Shown piece after piece: positions 18,438 through 25,154 of a stretch of DNA of 26,342 nucleotides (the first letter of the stretch is position 1; each line of letters begins with the position of its first letter). The position numbers and the translations under genes were made by a program. The DNA comes from Collinsella sp. TF08-11AT. GTDB taxonomy: Bacteria > Actinomycetota > Coriobacteriia > Coriobacteriales > Coriobacteriaceae. The stretch is from positions 1-26,342 of the forward strand of contig NZ_QSRL01000008.1 of NCBI RefSeq assembly GCF_003437035.1, given 5' to 3'. The notes beneath the pieces are model-generated. The model made no database searches. It was not told the DNA's origin and was given only the letters and a program-made list of their open reading frames with translations.

Positions 18438-18459
18438 AATTATAAACTACTTTATAATT
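18438..18459 (-). promoter_or_regulatory. hicAB promoter with overlapping operator palindrome
   Basis: Perfect 9-base arms AATTATAAA and TTTATAATT are separated by CTAC. On the minus strand the left arm contains a consensus -10 box TATAAT (plus positions 18439-18444), 25 bases upstream of the hicA start. A weak -35 TTAGCA lies 17 bases further upstream. A palindrome over the -10 box is what an autoregulated toxin-antitoxin operon needs; HicB binding is inferred. Confidence 0.75.
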
Positions 18460-18481
18460 TTTGCTAACCAGTTAATAAATA

Positions 18482-19756
18482 TTACTGGCGTTGCTTGGGC
18501 TCGGTGACGATGGCTCGGACAATGCGGGGGCGATCGGTGAGGTCGTGGACGATACGCACGTCCGAAAGGCCTGCTTGACGACAGAGCTCGGCCGCGGCGT
18601 CGAGCGCGCCCTCGTAGAGCTCGCAGGCAAACAGGCCGCCGGCACGCAGCATGTAGGGCGCCGCGTTGAGCAGGCGGCGGAAGATATCGAGACCGTCGGC
18701 ACCGCCCTCGAGCGCCAGATCGGGCTCAAAGTCCTTGACCTCATGCGGCAGCGAGCGCATGACGTCGGTCGGGATGTAAGGTGGGTTGGAGACGAGCACA
18801 TCAAAGGTGCCCCACTCTTCGCGGGGAATGGAACTCACCAGGTTTGTGAGGCTGAAGGCGACCTCGTCGGACGTGAGGCCAAGCGCATCACGGTTTTTGG
18901 TGGCCAGATCGATGGCGCGCGGCTCGATATCGGTAGCAGTGCAGGTAACGTGGCCGCGGCGCTCCCAGGCAAGGGAGAGCGAAATGCAGCCCGTGCCGCA
19001 GCCGACCTCGAGAACGCGGGCAGTGCGGGGCTCGGCTGGGGCAGATACGTTGGCCTCGGCGGCATCTTGCGCGGGAGTCGCCTGTTGGTCGTTGTCCTCA
19101 ATGGCGATGCCGTATTCGTCGAGCTCGGGCTCGGGGGTTTCCATGGCCTCTGCTTCTGCCGCTTCGGCTTCTGCCGCCTGCGCGGCGGCTTCCTCGGCCT
19201 CGCGATCGGCCAGTTCCTCGGCATAAGCGCGACTGCCCAGCACATCGCCGCCTAGCGCCGCCTCGTCGGCAGCTGTGAGGTTGGCGGCACGGCGCTCGGC
19301 CGTCGCTCGCTCGTCGGCCAATGCGGCCTCGGCCTTGCGTGCCTCCTCGACCTCATCGTTCCAAGGCAGCTCAACACGCTGACGGGCAGCGGCCTCGGGG
19401 CTCAGTACCTCGGCATCCAGATAATTGAGGACTTCCTCGACGAGCATCTCGGTCTCGGGGCGCGGAATGAGCACACCGGGGGCGCACGCGACGTCGATCA
19501 TGCGAAACTGCGTGCTGCCCGTGATGTATTGCAGCGGCTCGCCCTTAGCGCGGCGGACAACGGCCGCATGCATGGTCTCGAGCTGGGCCGCGTTAAGCGT
19601 CTCGTCCATACGCATATATAGGTCAATGCGCGCCAGGCCCGTGGCGGCGCACAGCAGCCACTCGGCAGAAAGACGGGGGTGCTCCTCGCCGCGCTCGGCC
19701 AGGTACTCCTTGGTCCACTCGAGACAACGCTTGATGGTCCAAATCTCGTTTGCCAT
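18482..19756 (-). CDS. prmC: Peptide chain release factor N5-glutamine methyltransferase with a large insertion
   Basis: Methylates the Gln of the GGQ motif of release factors RF1 and RF2. The 424-residue protein is far longer than the usual 275-300. The N-terminal helical domain is at 1-112 (LQYITGSTQFRMIDVACAPGVLIPRPETE is the conserved linker). The SAM-binding motif EVGCGTGC is at 250-257 and the catalytic NPPY at 324-327. Between them, about residues 114-246 (bases 19019-19417) are an Ala/Glu-rich insertion with runs such as AEAEAAEAEAME. I chose the ATG at 19754-19756, preceded by GGGGAGGG. The target gene prfA lies upstream but is separated by about 650 bases of non-coding DNA, and prmC appears to have its own promoter. 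Confidence 0.92.
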   Translation of the reverse strand: MANEIWTIKRCLEWTKEYLAERGEEHPRLSAEWLLCAATGLARIDLYMRMDETLNAAQLETMHAAVVRRAKGEPLQYITGSTQFRMIDVACAPGVLIPRPETEMLVEEVLNYLDAEVLSPEAAARQRVELPWNDEVEEARKAEAALADERATAERRAANLTAADEAALGGDVLGSRAYAEELADREAEEAAAQAAEAEAAEAEAMETPEPELDEYGIAIEDNDQQATPAQDAAEANVSAPAEPRTARVLEVGCGTGCISLSLAWERRGHVTCTATDIEPRAIDLATKNRDALGLTSDEVAFSLTNLVSSIPREEWGTFDVLVSNPPYIPTDVMRSLPHEVKDFEPDLALEGGADGLDIFRRLLNAAPYMLRAGGLFACELYEGALDAAAELCRQAGLSDVRIVHDLTDRPRIVRAIVTEPKQRQ

Positions 19757-19804
19757 GGGGCCCTCCCCTCTTAAGCGCCGGACGGCGCGCGAATGTCGGA
19801 GCAG

Positions 19805-19831
19805 ATTGTAAGCGAGGCCAGCGCTTGGCAA
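19805..19831 (-). promoter_or_regulatory. Candidate prmC promoter
   Basis: On the minus strand TTGCCA (19826-19831) and TACAAT (19805-19810) are separated by 15 bases, slightly short. The -10 box is about 50 bases upstream of the prmC start. The same TACAAT box is used in the atp promoter. Confidence 0.5.
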
Positions 19832-19839
19832 GGGGCGAT

Positions 19840-20148
19840 TGAAGGCGATTATCGAGAATCAGCCCAGAATTTTGCACCGAGCTCGCTCAAAGTGTTCATT
19901 CGCTGACGTCTAAATTTGCATTCGTCAAGCTTTTGGCAAGGTTGCCCCAAAACTGACCAATATCTAACCAAGAACTTGCCACATCGCTTGACGCGCGACC
20001 CATCAAAAATCGCCCCGCGACTTCTCGGACGATTTTTGGAGCAATATTTTCAATAGCAGATGAATGCCGATAATTTCTTAAAGCAGGTAAATAGCTTAAT
20101 TTCCAACAAAGCAGATTAAATAAATTCAATTAGTAATTTACCCAACCT
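19840..20148. other. AT-rich intergenic segment without a recognisable gene
   Basis: This stretch is visibly richer in A and T than its surroundings. A minus-strand frame is open from a TTG at 20129 to a stop at 19896 (77 codons, containing VREVAGRFLMGRASSDVASS), but there is no ribosome-binding site and I do not recognise the product. It may be a decayed gene end or foreign DNA. An inverted repeat AAAAATCG (20005-20012) / CGATTTTT (20030-20037) looks like a weak bidirectional terminator. Confidence 0.4.
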
Positions 20149-20230
20149 AGTCATTGGGGACGTTCTTATTCGACTAGTCGTTTAAGAACGTCCCCAACGA
20201 CTACTCATTTAAGTCTGTCCCCAATGAGTG
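20149..20230. repeat. REP/BIME-like inverted repeat, copy 2
   Basis: Arms 20149-20167 and 20184-20202 match at 18 of 19 positions and share TCATTGGGGACGTTCTT with copy 1. The centre CGACTAGTCGTTT is also nearly identical to copy 1. A second, smaller repeat follows (CTCATT 20204-20209 with AATGAG 20223-20228, around TAAGTCTGTCCCC). The pair stands just before structured element copy 2. Confidence 0.85.
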
Positions 20231-20254
20231 CCCCGCCACAGGTTGAGCATACGT

Positions 20255-20399
20255 CAGCGAAAACGCCCCTAAGCGAGCAAGGTGACGTGAAAGAGGAGGG
20301 AAGCGTACTTCGGTACGCGACCGACGATTGAACGTCAGATTGCCGCTTAGGGGCGTTTGCAGCGTCGAGCTGTTACGGCGTTTGGTAAAACGCCGTAAC
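20255..20399. repeat. Structured intergenic element, copy 2 (complete)
   Basis: Same architecture as copy 1 in 145 bases. The outer stem is 20261-20275 with 20344-20358 (15 pairs, AAACGCCCCTAAGCG and its complement). The inner stem TGACGT 20283-20288 pairs with ACGTCA 20332-20337. The hairpin GCGTAC-TTCG-GTACGC is at 20303-20318, a C(UUCG)G tetraloop on the plus strand. The terminal 12-bp hairpin, 20372-20383 with 20388-20399 around GGTA, ends 3 bases from the prfA stop. The stems differ in sequence from copy 1 yet remain paired, while CAGCGA, GCAAGGTG, TGAAA, CAGATTGCCGCT and GCAGCGTC are unchanged. Confidence 0.88.
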
Positions 20400-20402
20400 C
20401 CA

Positions 20403-21470
20403 CTAGACAGCCTGTGCCAGCTTCTCGGCACGCTCGGCGGCGGCGAGCGCCTCGATGACGGTGCCGAGCTGGTCGCCCAGGAGGACGCCATTGTAGGTGG
20501 AGTTGAAACCGATGCGGTGATCGGTCACGCGGTCCTGGGGCTGGTTGTAGGTACGGATCTTCTCGGAACGGTTGCCGTGGCCGATCTGGCTCTGGCGCTC
20601 GGCACCGAGCTCTGCCTGCTGCTTCTCGAGCTCCATCTCGTACAGACGGGCGCGCAGCATCTGCATGCAGACTTCGCGGTTCTGGATCTGGGAGCGCTGT
20701 TCCTGCGACTGCACCACGGTGTTGGTGGGCAGGTGGGTGATGCGCACGGCGGAGTAGGTGGTGTTAACGCACTGACCGCCAGGGCCGGAGGCACAGTAGG
20801 TATCGATGCGCAGGTCGGACTGGTTGATCTGAACGTCGATCTCCTCGGCCTCGGGAAGCACGGCGACGGTTGCCGTGGAGGTCTGGATGCGACCCTGGGA
20901 CTCGGTCTTGGGAACGCGCTGGACGCGGTGCACGCCGGACTCGAACTTCATGACGGAGTAGACGCGGTCGCCCTCGACCTTGAACTCGATGGACTTAAAG
21001 CCGCCGGCCTCGCTGGGGCTGGAGTCGAGCACGGTGGTCTTCCAGCCGCGCGACTCGCAGAAGCGCTGATACATCTTGTACAGGTCGCCGGCGAAGATGG
21101 CCGCCTCGTCGCCACCGGCGGCGGAGCGAATCTCGACGATGGTGTTCTTGTCGTCGTTGGGGTCGCTCGGGATGAGCATGTACTTGATGTCTTCCTCGAG
21201 CTGGGGAAGCTTGGCCTCGTTTTCGGAGATGTCCATCTGGAGCATCTCCTTCTCATCGGCATCGGTAGTATCGTGGAGCATTTCCTTGGCAGCCTCGATG
21301 TCATCGAGCGCGCCGATGTACTCGCGCGAGGCAGCGATGAGGTCGGACTGGTGCGCGTACTCCTTGTTGAGACGCGTGAACTCCTTGATATCGGAGGCGA
21401 CGGCTGGGTCGGAAAGCTTCTTCTCGAGCTCCTCGTAGGCCTTGATGATCTTTTCGAGCTTGTCGCGCAT
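20403..21470 (-). CDS. prfA: Peptide chain release factor 1
   Basis: Class I release factor that reads UAA and UAG and triggers peptide release on the ribosome. It has 355 residues. The codon-reading P-x-T tripeptide is PKT in QRVPKTESQGR, which marks RF1 rather than RF2 (SPF). The catalytic GGQ is in SGPGGQCVNTTYSAV; Cys after GGQ and Tyr after NTT differ from the commoner His/Ser/Gly and Asp. The C-terminal signature SEKIRTYNQPQDRVTDHRIG is intact. The ATG at 21468-21470 has GGAG 6 bases upstream. The gene is followed at once by structured element copy 2, and its modifying enzyme gene prmC lies further downstream. Confidence 0.97.
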   Translation of the reverse strand: MRDKLEKIIKAYEELEKKLSDPAVASDIKEFTRLNKEYAHQSDLIAASREYIGALDDIEAAKEMLHDTTDADEKEMLQMDISENEAKLPQLEEDIKYMLIPSDPNDDKNTIVEIRSAAGGDEAAIFAGDLYKMYQRFCESRGWKTTVLDSSPSEAGGFKSIEFKVEGDRVYSVMKFESGVHRVQRVPKTESQGRIQTSTATVAVLPEAEEIDVQINQSDLRIDTYCASGPGGQCVNTTYSAVRITHLPTNTVVQSQEQRSQIQNREVCMQMLRARLYEMELEKQQAELGAERQSQIGHGNRSEKIRTYNQPQDRVTDHRIGFNSTYNGVLLGDQLGTVIEALAAAERAEKLAQAV

Positions 21471-21552
21471 GACGGACTCCTTTTATATGCGTGAAGGTGA
21501 AAATCGGCAGAATTGATGGGGCGCGGGGCGCCGCTGCGGGGGTAAAGCCCGG

Positions 21553-21585
21553 CTAGAACATGTCGATCTTCAGATACATGCGCAT
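21553..21585 (-). promoter_or_regulatory. Possible leader mini-ORF before prfA
   Basis: On the minus strand GAAGGG stands 6 bases before an ATG that opens MYLKIDMF and ends in UAG; an ATG two codons earlier is in frame. The UAG is about 82 bases before the prfA start. The region between the M20 peptidase stop and prfA (21471-21701) holds no other coding sequence, only this mini-ORF, a GTATGGG/CCCATAC repeat and the hairpin at 21668. Chance occurrence is quite possible. Confidence 0.2.
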
Positions 21586-21667
21586 CCCTTCGCGTATGGG
21601 GGTACATAGTTGCGGTCTAACCCATACATGATAGCGTGCGCAGGCAAACCTGCATACAACCCGCACG

Positions 21668-21702
21668 GAATCCGACAAAGGGAGAGTCCCTTTGTCGGAT
21701 TC
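21668..21702 (-). terminator. Strong hairpin overlapping the M20 peptidase stop codon
   Basis: Perfect 16-base arms (GAATCCGACAAAGGGA and its complement) around a 3-base loop. The outer base of one arm is the first base of the peptidase stop codon complement. No T run follows on the minus strand, so it may act as an RNA 3'-end stabiliser or a terminator needing help rather than a classical intrinsic terminator. Confidence 0.6.
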
Positions 21703-23117
21703 TAGAGCGTATGGAGCAGGGCGATGAGGAAGCGAACACCCTGGAGGTAGGCGCGGCGGGTGATGCGCTCGTTGGTGCCGTGGACGCCGCGGTCGCACTC
21801 GTCATCGTCGACCACAAACGCCGAAAAACGAATGCATTCGGAGCAAATGTGCAGGTAGTTGGCAGCGTCGGTCGCGCCGATCACGGTCGAGGGGACAATC
21901 GCCAACGGCTCGGATGATCCGTTTTCCTCCGTCCCCTTTGGATCGCAGAAATAGCGGGCGGCGATGGAGCGAACCGCCTCGAGGCCGGGACCACCGATGC
22001 GCGGGGACGGCGAGGGCTCGGAGCTGCCGGGGCCCAGCTCCACTTCGACACGACCGGCAAGGTCCGCCCCGGCAACCGCCTCACGGCAGCGCGCCACAAC
22101 GTCGGCCACGCTCGTGTCCTCGAGCATGCGGAAGTTAATGTTGGCCCACATATCCTGCGGCATCACGTTGGCGCCGGCGCTGCCTCCCTCGATCTGCGTG
22201 GGCGCGCAGGTGGTCGTCACCAGCGGATAGAGCTTCTTGCTGGCGAGGCAATCGCGGACAATGGCGCCCCCGTTGGCGGCAATCTCATCCGCCGTGTAGA
22301 GCCCCAGCTCGACAAGCTGCGCGGCAAGCAGATCGGTCACGCGCGTCGGCCACTCGATATCGCAGATTGCGGCGATGGCACGGCTGAGCACCTCGAGCGA
22401 CGTGCCGCCGTAGGGGTTAGACGAATGCCCGCCCGCGCTCTTCGTCTTGAGCACGATATCGGCATAGCCCTTTTCGGCCAGGTCGGCATGCATAAGCCAG
22501 CCCTCGCCCGCGCCGTACTCGGCAGCCGGAACGATGCGGTAGTCGCCCTCGTCGATCAGGAACTCGAGCTCAACACCGCGCTCCTCGAGCACGCGGCCGA
22601 TAGCTCCAGCGCCGTACTGCGTGGTTTCCTCGTCCTGGCCAAAAGCCAGCAGCAGGGTGCGCTCGTGCTCCCAGCCGTGCGCCAGCGCATACTCAACCGC
22701 CTCGAGAATGCCTGCGACCTGATCCTTCATGTCGATCGCGCCGCGGCCCCAGATGTAGGTGTCGTCCACGTGCCCGCTAAAGGGGGCATGTGTCCAGTCG
22801 GCCTCGGTGCCCGGCACCACGGGGACCACGTCCATGTGGCCCATGAGCATGACGGGTTTGAGGGCGGGGTCGGAACCGCCAAGCGTCACCAGCAGCGAAT
22901 GATCGATAAGCTCGACCTCGCCCGCCGCAAACACGCGCGGCCAGGTCTGCTGCATATAGGCGCGCAGGTCATCGAAGGGCTGCCAGTCCACCGCCTCGGC
23001 ATCCATGCTCGAGATGGTCGGAAACGACAGCACGCGACCCAAGCGCTCGCACGCGCCGGCCTCGTCCATATCGGCAAAATCGTCCTCATGCGCAAAGAAG
23101 CGCCAAACCTCGGCCAT
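21702..23117 (-). CDS. M20-family metallopeptidase (carboxypeptidase S-like)
   Basis: Dizinc exopeptidase or amidase of the M20/PM20D1 type, 471 aa. Metal and catalytic residues are present: His94 and Asp96 in GHMDVVPV, bridging Asp129 in GRGAIDMKD, the catalytic Glu pair 163-164 in QDEETT, Asp189 in FLIDEGD, and a C-terminal His in GVHGTNERI. SAGGHSSNP marks the dimerisation domain. I chose the ATG at 23115-23117 with AAAGG 5 bases upstream; the frame stays open to 23468, but that part lies over the ATPase gene and is low-complexity Arg/Gly. It is the last gene after the ABC transporter operon (71-base gap), suggesting it cleaves an imported peptide or acylated amino acid. No signal peptide is seen, so it is cytoplasmic. 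Confidence 0.92.
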   Translation of the reverse strand: MAEVWRFFAHEDDFADMDEAGACERLGRVLSFPTISSMDAEAVDWQPFDDLRAYMQQTWPRVFAAGEVELIDHSLLVTLGGSDPALKPVMLMGHMDVVPVVPGTEADWTHAPFSGHVDDTYIWGRGAIDMKDQVAGILEAVEYALAHGWEHERTLLLAFGQDEETTQYGAGAIGRVLEERGVELEFLIDEGDYRIVPAAEYGAGEGWLMHADLAEKGYADIVLKTKSAGGHSSNPYGGTSLEVLSRAIAAICDIEWPTRVTDLLAAQLVELGLYTADEIAANGGAIVRDCLASKKLYPLVTTTCAPTQIEGGSAGANVMPQDMWANINFRMLEDTSVADVVARCREAVAGADLAGRVEVELGPGSSEPSPSPRIGGPGLEAVRSIAARYFCDPKGTEENGSSEPLAIVPSTVIGATDAANYLHICSECIRFSAFVVDDDECDRGVHGTNERITRRAYLQGVRFLIALLHTL

Positions 23118-23188
23118 GACATCCTTTCGATTGTGACGACAAAGGCCACCCCACGGGAGCGGCCCTGCAACGTAAGCGTTTGCGCCGG

Positions 23189-23974
23189 TTATTTGTCTTC
23201 GAGATAGCGAGAGAGGAACTCGCGAGTGCGCTGGTGTTTGGGGTTGCCGAAGAGCTCGGCCGGCGCGGCGTCCTCGAGCACCACGCCCTTGTCCATAAAG
23301 ACCACGCGGTCGGACACCGTGCGGGCAAAGGCCATCTCGTGCGTGACGACAACCATGGTCATGCCGTCGGCCGCGAGCTTGCGCATGACCTCGAGCACCT
23401 CGCCCACGATCTCGGGGTCGAGTGCCGAAGTCGGCTCGTCGAACAGCATGATTTGCGGACTCATGCACAGGGCGCGGGCGATGGCCACGCGCTGCTTTTG
23501 GCCACCGGACAGGCGACCCACGGCGGCGTGCGCGAACTTTTCGAGCCCCACGCTCGTCAGATGCTCCATTGCGACCTTCTCGGCCTCGGCCTTGCCCATC
23601 TTTTTGAGCGTGACGGGCGCGAGCGTGCAGTTGTCGAGCACATCCATGTTGTTGAACAGGTTAAAGCCCTGGAACACCATGCCGATGTCCTCGCGCAGCT
23701 TGTTGATATTGCAGCGCTCGGCCGTAAGGTCCTGGCCGTGGAACCAGATGTGGCCCGCGTCCGGGGTCTCGAGCAGGTTGAGGCAGCGCAGGAAGGTCGA
23801 CTTGCCCGAGCCCGAGGCGCCGATAATGGTGACGACCTCGCCGGGATTGACAGCGAGGTCGATGCCCTTAAGCACCTCGAGCGAGCCAAAGCTCTTGCGC
23901 AGGCCCTCGACGCGGATGAGCGGCTCATTGGTCTGTGCGGCGGCCGCGGTGCCGGTAGTGGCGGTATCTGCCAT
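23189..23974 (-). CDS. Polar amino-acid ABC transporter, ATP-binding protein
   Basis: ATPase that drives amino-acid import, of the GlnQ/HisP type, 261 aa. Walker [10 protein letters not shown] is at 52-60, Q-loop VFQGFNLF near 100-107, signature LSGGQKQR at 155-162, Walker B IMLFDEP at 175-181 and the switch His212 in VTHEM. The first 17 residues ([13 protein letters not shown]) are a low-complexity Thr/Ala extension. The ATG at 23972-23974 follows GAGGAGAATCATC. It lies 22 bases after the permease gene. Substrate cannot be inferred from the ATPase. Confidence 0.96.
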   Translation of the reverse strand: MADTATTGTAAAAQTNEPLIRVEGLRKSFGSLEVLKGIDLAVNPGEVVTIIGASGSGKSTFLRCLNLLETPDAGHIWFHGQDLTAERCNINKLREDIGMVFQGFNLFNNMDVLDNCTLAPVTLKKMGKAEAEKVAMEHLTSVGLEKFAHAAVGRLSGGQKQRVAIARALCMSPQIMLFDEPTSALDPEIVGEVLEVMRKLAADGMTMVVVTHEMAFARTVSDRVVFMDKGVVLEDAAPAELFGNPKHQRTREFLSRYLEDK

Positions 23975-23996
23975 GATGATTCTCCTCGTCTTGAGC

Positions 23997-25145
23997 CTAG
24001 TTGGAGCTGGGCAGCGTGGCCGGGGCCTCAGCGCCCAGCTTTTTGCCAAAGGCCTCGAGCAGGCGGCTCGCCACGAGCGTCAGGATCAGGTAAACCACGA
24101 GCGCCACGCAGTAGACCTCCATCTGGCGGTAGTACACGCCGGCGACGGTGGTGGTGGCGTACATGAGGTCGAACACGCCGATGACCGAAAGCACCGACGA
24201 GTCCTTGATGTTGATGATGAGCTCGTTGGTGAGCGCCGGAATCGCGTTTTTAATACCCTGGGGGAACACAACCTTGCGCATAGCCTGCCACTGCGAAAGA
24301 CCCAGCGAGCGCGCCGCCTCGGCCTGGCCGGGATCGATGGACTCGATGCCGCCGCGCAGGACCTCCATCATGTAGGCGGTGGAATTGAGCGAGATGGTGA
24401 CGAGGCCGGCGGTGAAGGTACTCCAGATTTGGTTGGCCTGGGCGGTCTCGAAGCCCATGCCGCGCAAAACGGTGAAGCCCGCGTAATAGATGAGCAGGCC
24501 CTGGACCATCATGGGCGTGCCGCGCACGATGGTGGAGTAGATGGTCGCAAAGCCACGGCCGATACTCTTAAAGAAGCGCACCAAGTCGTTGTCCACACGG
24601 TCGAAGGTCTGAATGCGCAGGAACACAAAGAGCAGCGCCAGGAAAAAGGCGATGACGGTGCCGAAGGTCGCAAGCGCGATGGTGATCTCGATACCGCGGA
24701 TAAAGAAGTCCCCGCTCTTGTAGGTCATGTAGACCAGACTCGACAAAAAGTCGCTGGGGTTGGAGTCCGAGACAATGCTCACCCGCACCAGGTCGATAAA
24801 CGACATGACGCAACGGTCGATAAAGAAGATCGCCGCAATGGCGACCACGACATAGCTGCCCAGGCGCGCGCCGCGACGAAAGCGCTCGGAAGCAAACGGC
24901 GATGTTTCGCGATAGTCGTTCCAATGCATAATCTTGGTGACGAGTGCTGCCGCCGACACGACAATCCAAGCCCACAGAATCGCCCAGAGGCAGTCCTGGA
25001 ACACACCCGTGGGCGCCAAGAAGCTCAGCGGCGTGGGGTTGCGCTGACTAAACGCCAGACCGAGCGCCGCGATGGCGCTCGTGCCTAGATACACATAACG
25101 GTGGTCGGCCTTGATAAAGGAGGCCAGACGATTGATAGCTTTCAT
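23997..25145 (-). CDS. Polar amino-acid ABC transporter, permease with N-terminal membrane extension
   Basis: Integral membrane subunit of a His/Glu/Gln-family importer. The BPD_transp_1 domain occupies about 150-370, with the EAA loop ([22 protein letters not shown]) at 276-297 that docks on the ATPase. The family is normally 215-250 aa, but this one has 382. The first 145 or so residues add about three membrane segments (roughly 17-32, 52-70, 96-113) with a charged loop between. The ATG at 25143-25145 has GGAGG 4 bases upstream and begins 9 bases after the binding-protein stop. With a single permease gene in the operon it presumably acts as a homodimer. Confidence 0.94.
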   Translation of the reverse strand: MKAINRLASFIKADHRYVYLGTSAIAALGLAFSQRNPTPLSFLAPTGVFQDCLWAILWAWIVVSAAALVTKIMHWNDYRETSPFASERFRRGARLGSYVVVAIAAIFFIDRCVMSFIDLVRVSIVSDSNPSDFLSSLVYMTYKSGDFFIRGIEITIALATFGTVIAFFLALLFVFLRIQTFDRVDNDLVRFFKSIGRGFATIYSTIVRGTPMMVQGLLIYYAGFTVLRGMGFETAQANQIWSTFTAGLVTISLNSTAYMMEVLRGGIESIDPGQAEAARSLGLSQWQAMRKVVFPQGIKNAIPALTNELIINIKDSSVLSVIGVFDLMYATTTVAGVYYRQMEVYCVALVVYLILTLVASRLLEAFGKKLGAEAPATLPSSN

Positions 25146-25154
25146 GCTGCCTCC

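Noticed and set aside
23118..23188. Terminator between the ABC ATPase and the M20 peptidase
   Set aside because: An 8-bp stem with two G-U pairs is followed only by TTTGTCGTC; too weak to call.
23118..23468. N-terminal extension of the M20 peptidase
   Set aside because: The extra 117 residues overlap the ATPase gene in another frame, are Arg/Gly-rich, and a better ribosome-binding site precedes the ATG at 23117.
23226..25088. Plus-strand open frame of 620 codons
   Set aside because: Antisense to the ABC ATPase and permease genes, which are certain; low-complexity product.
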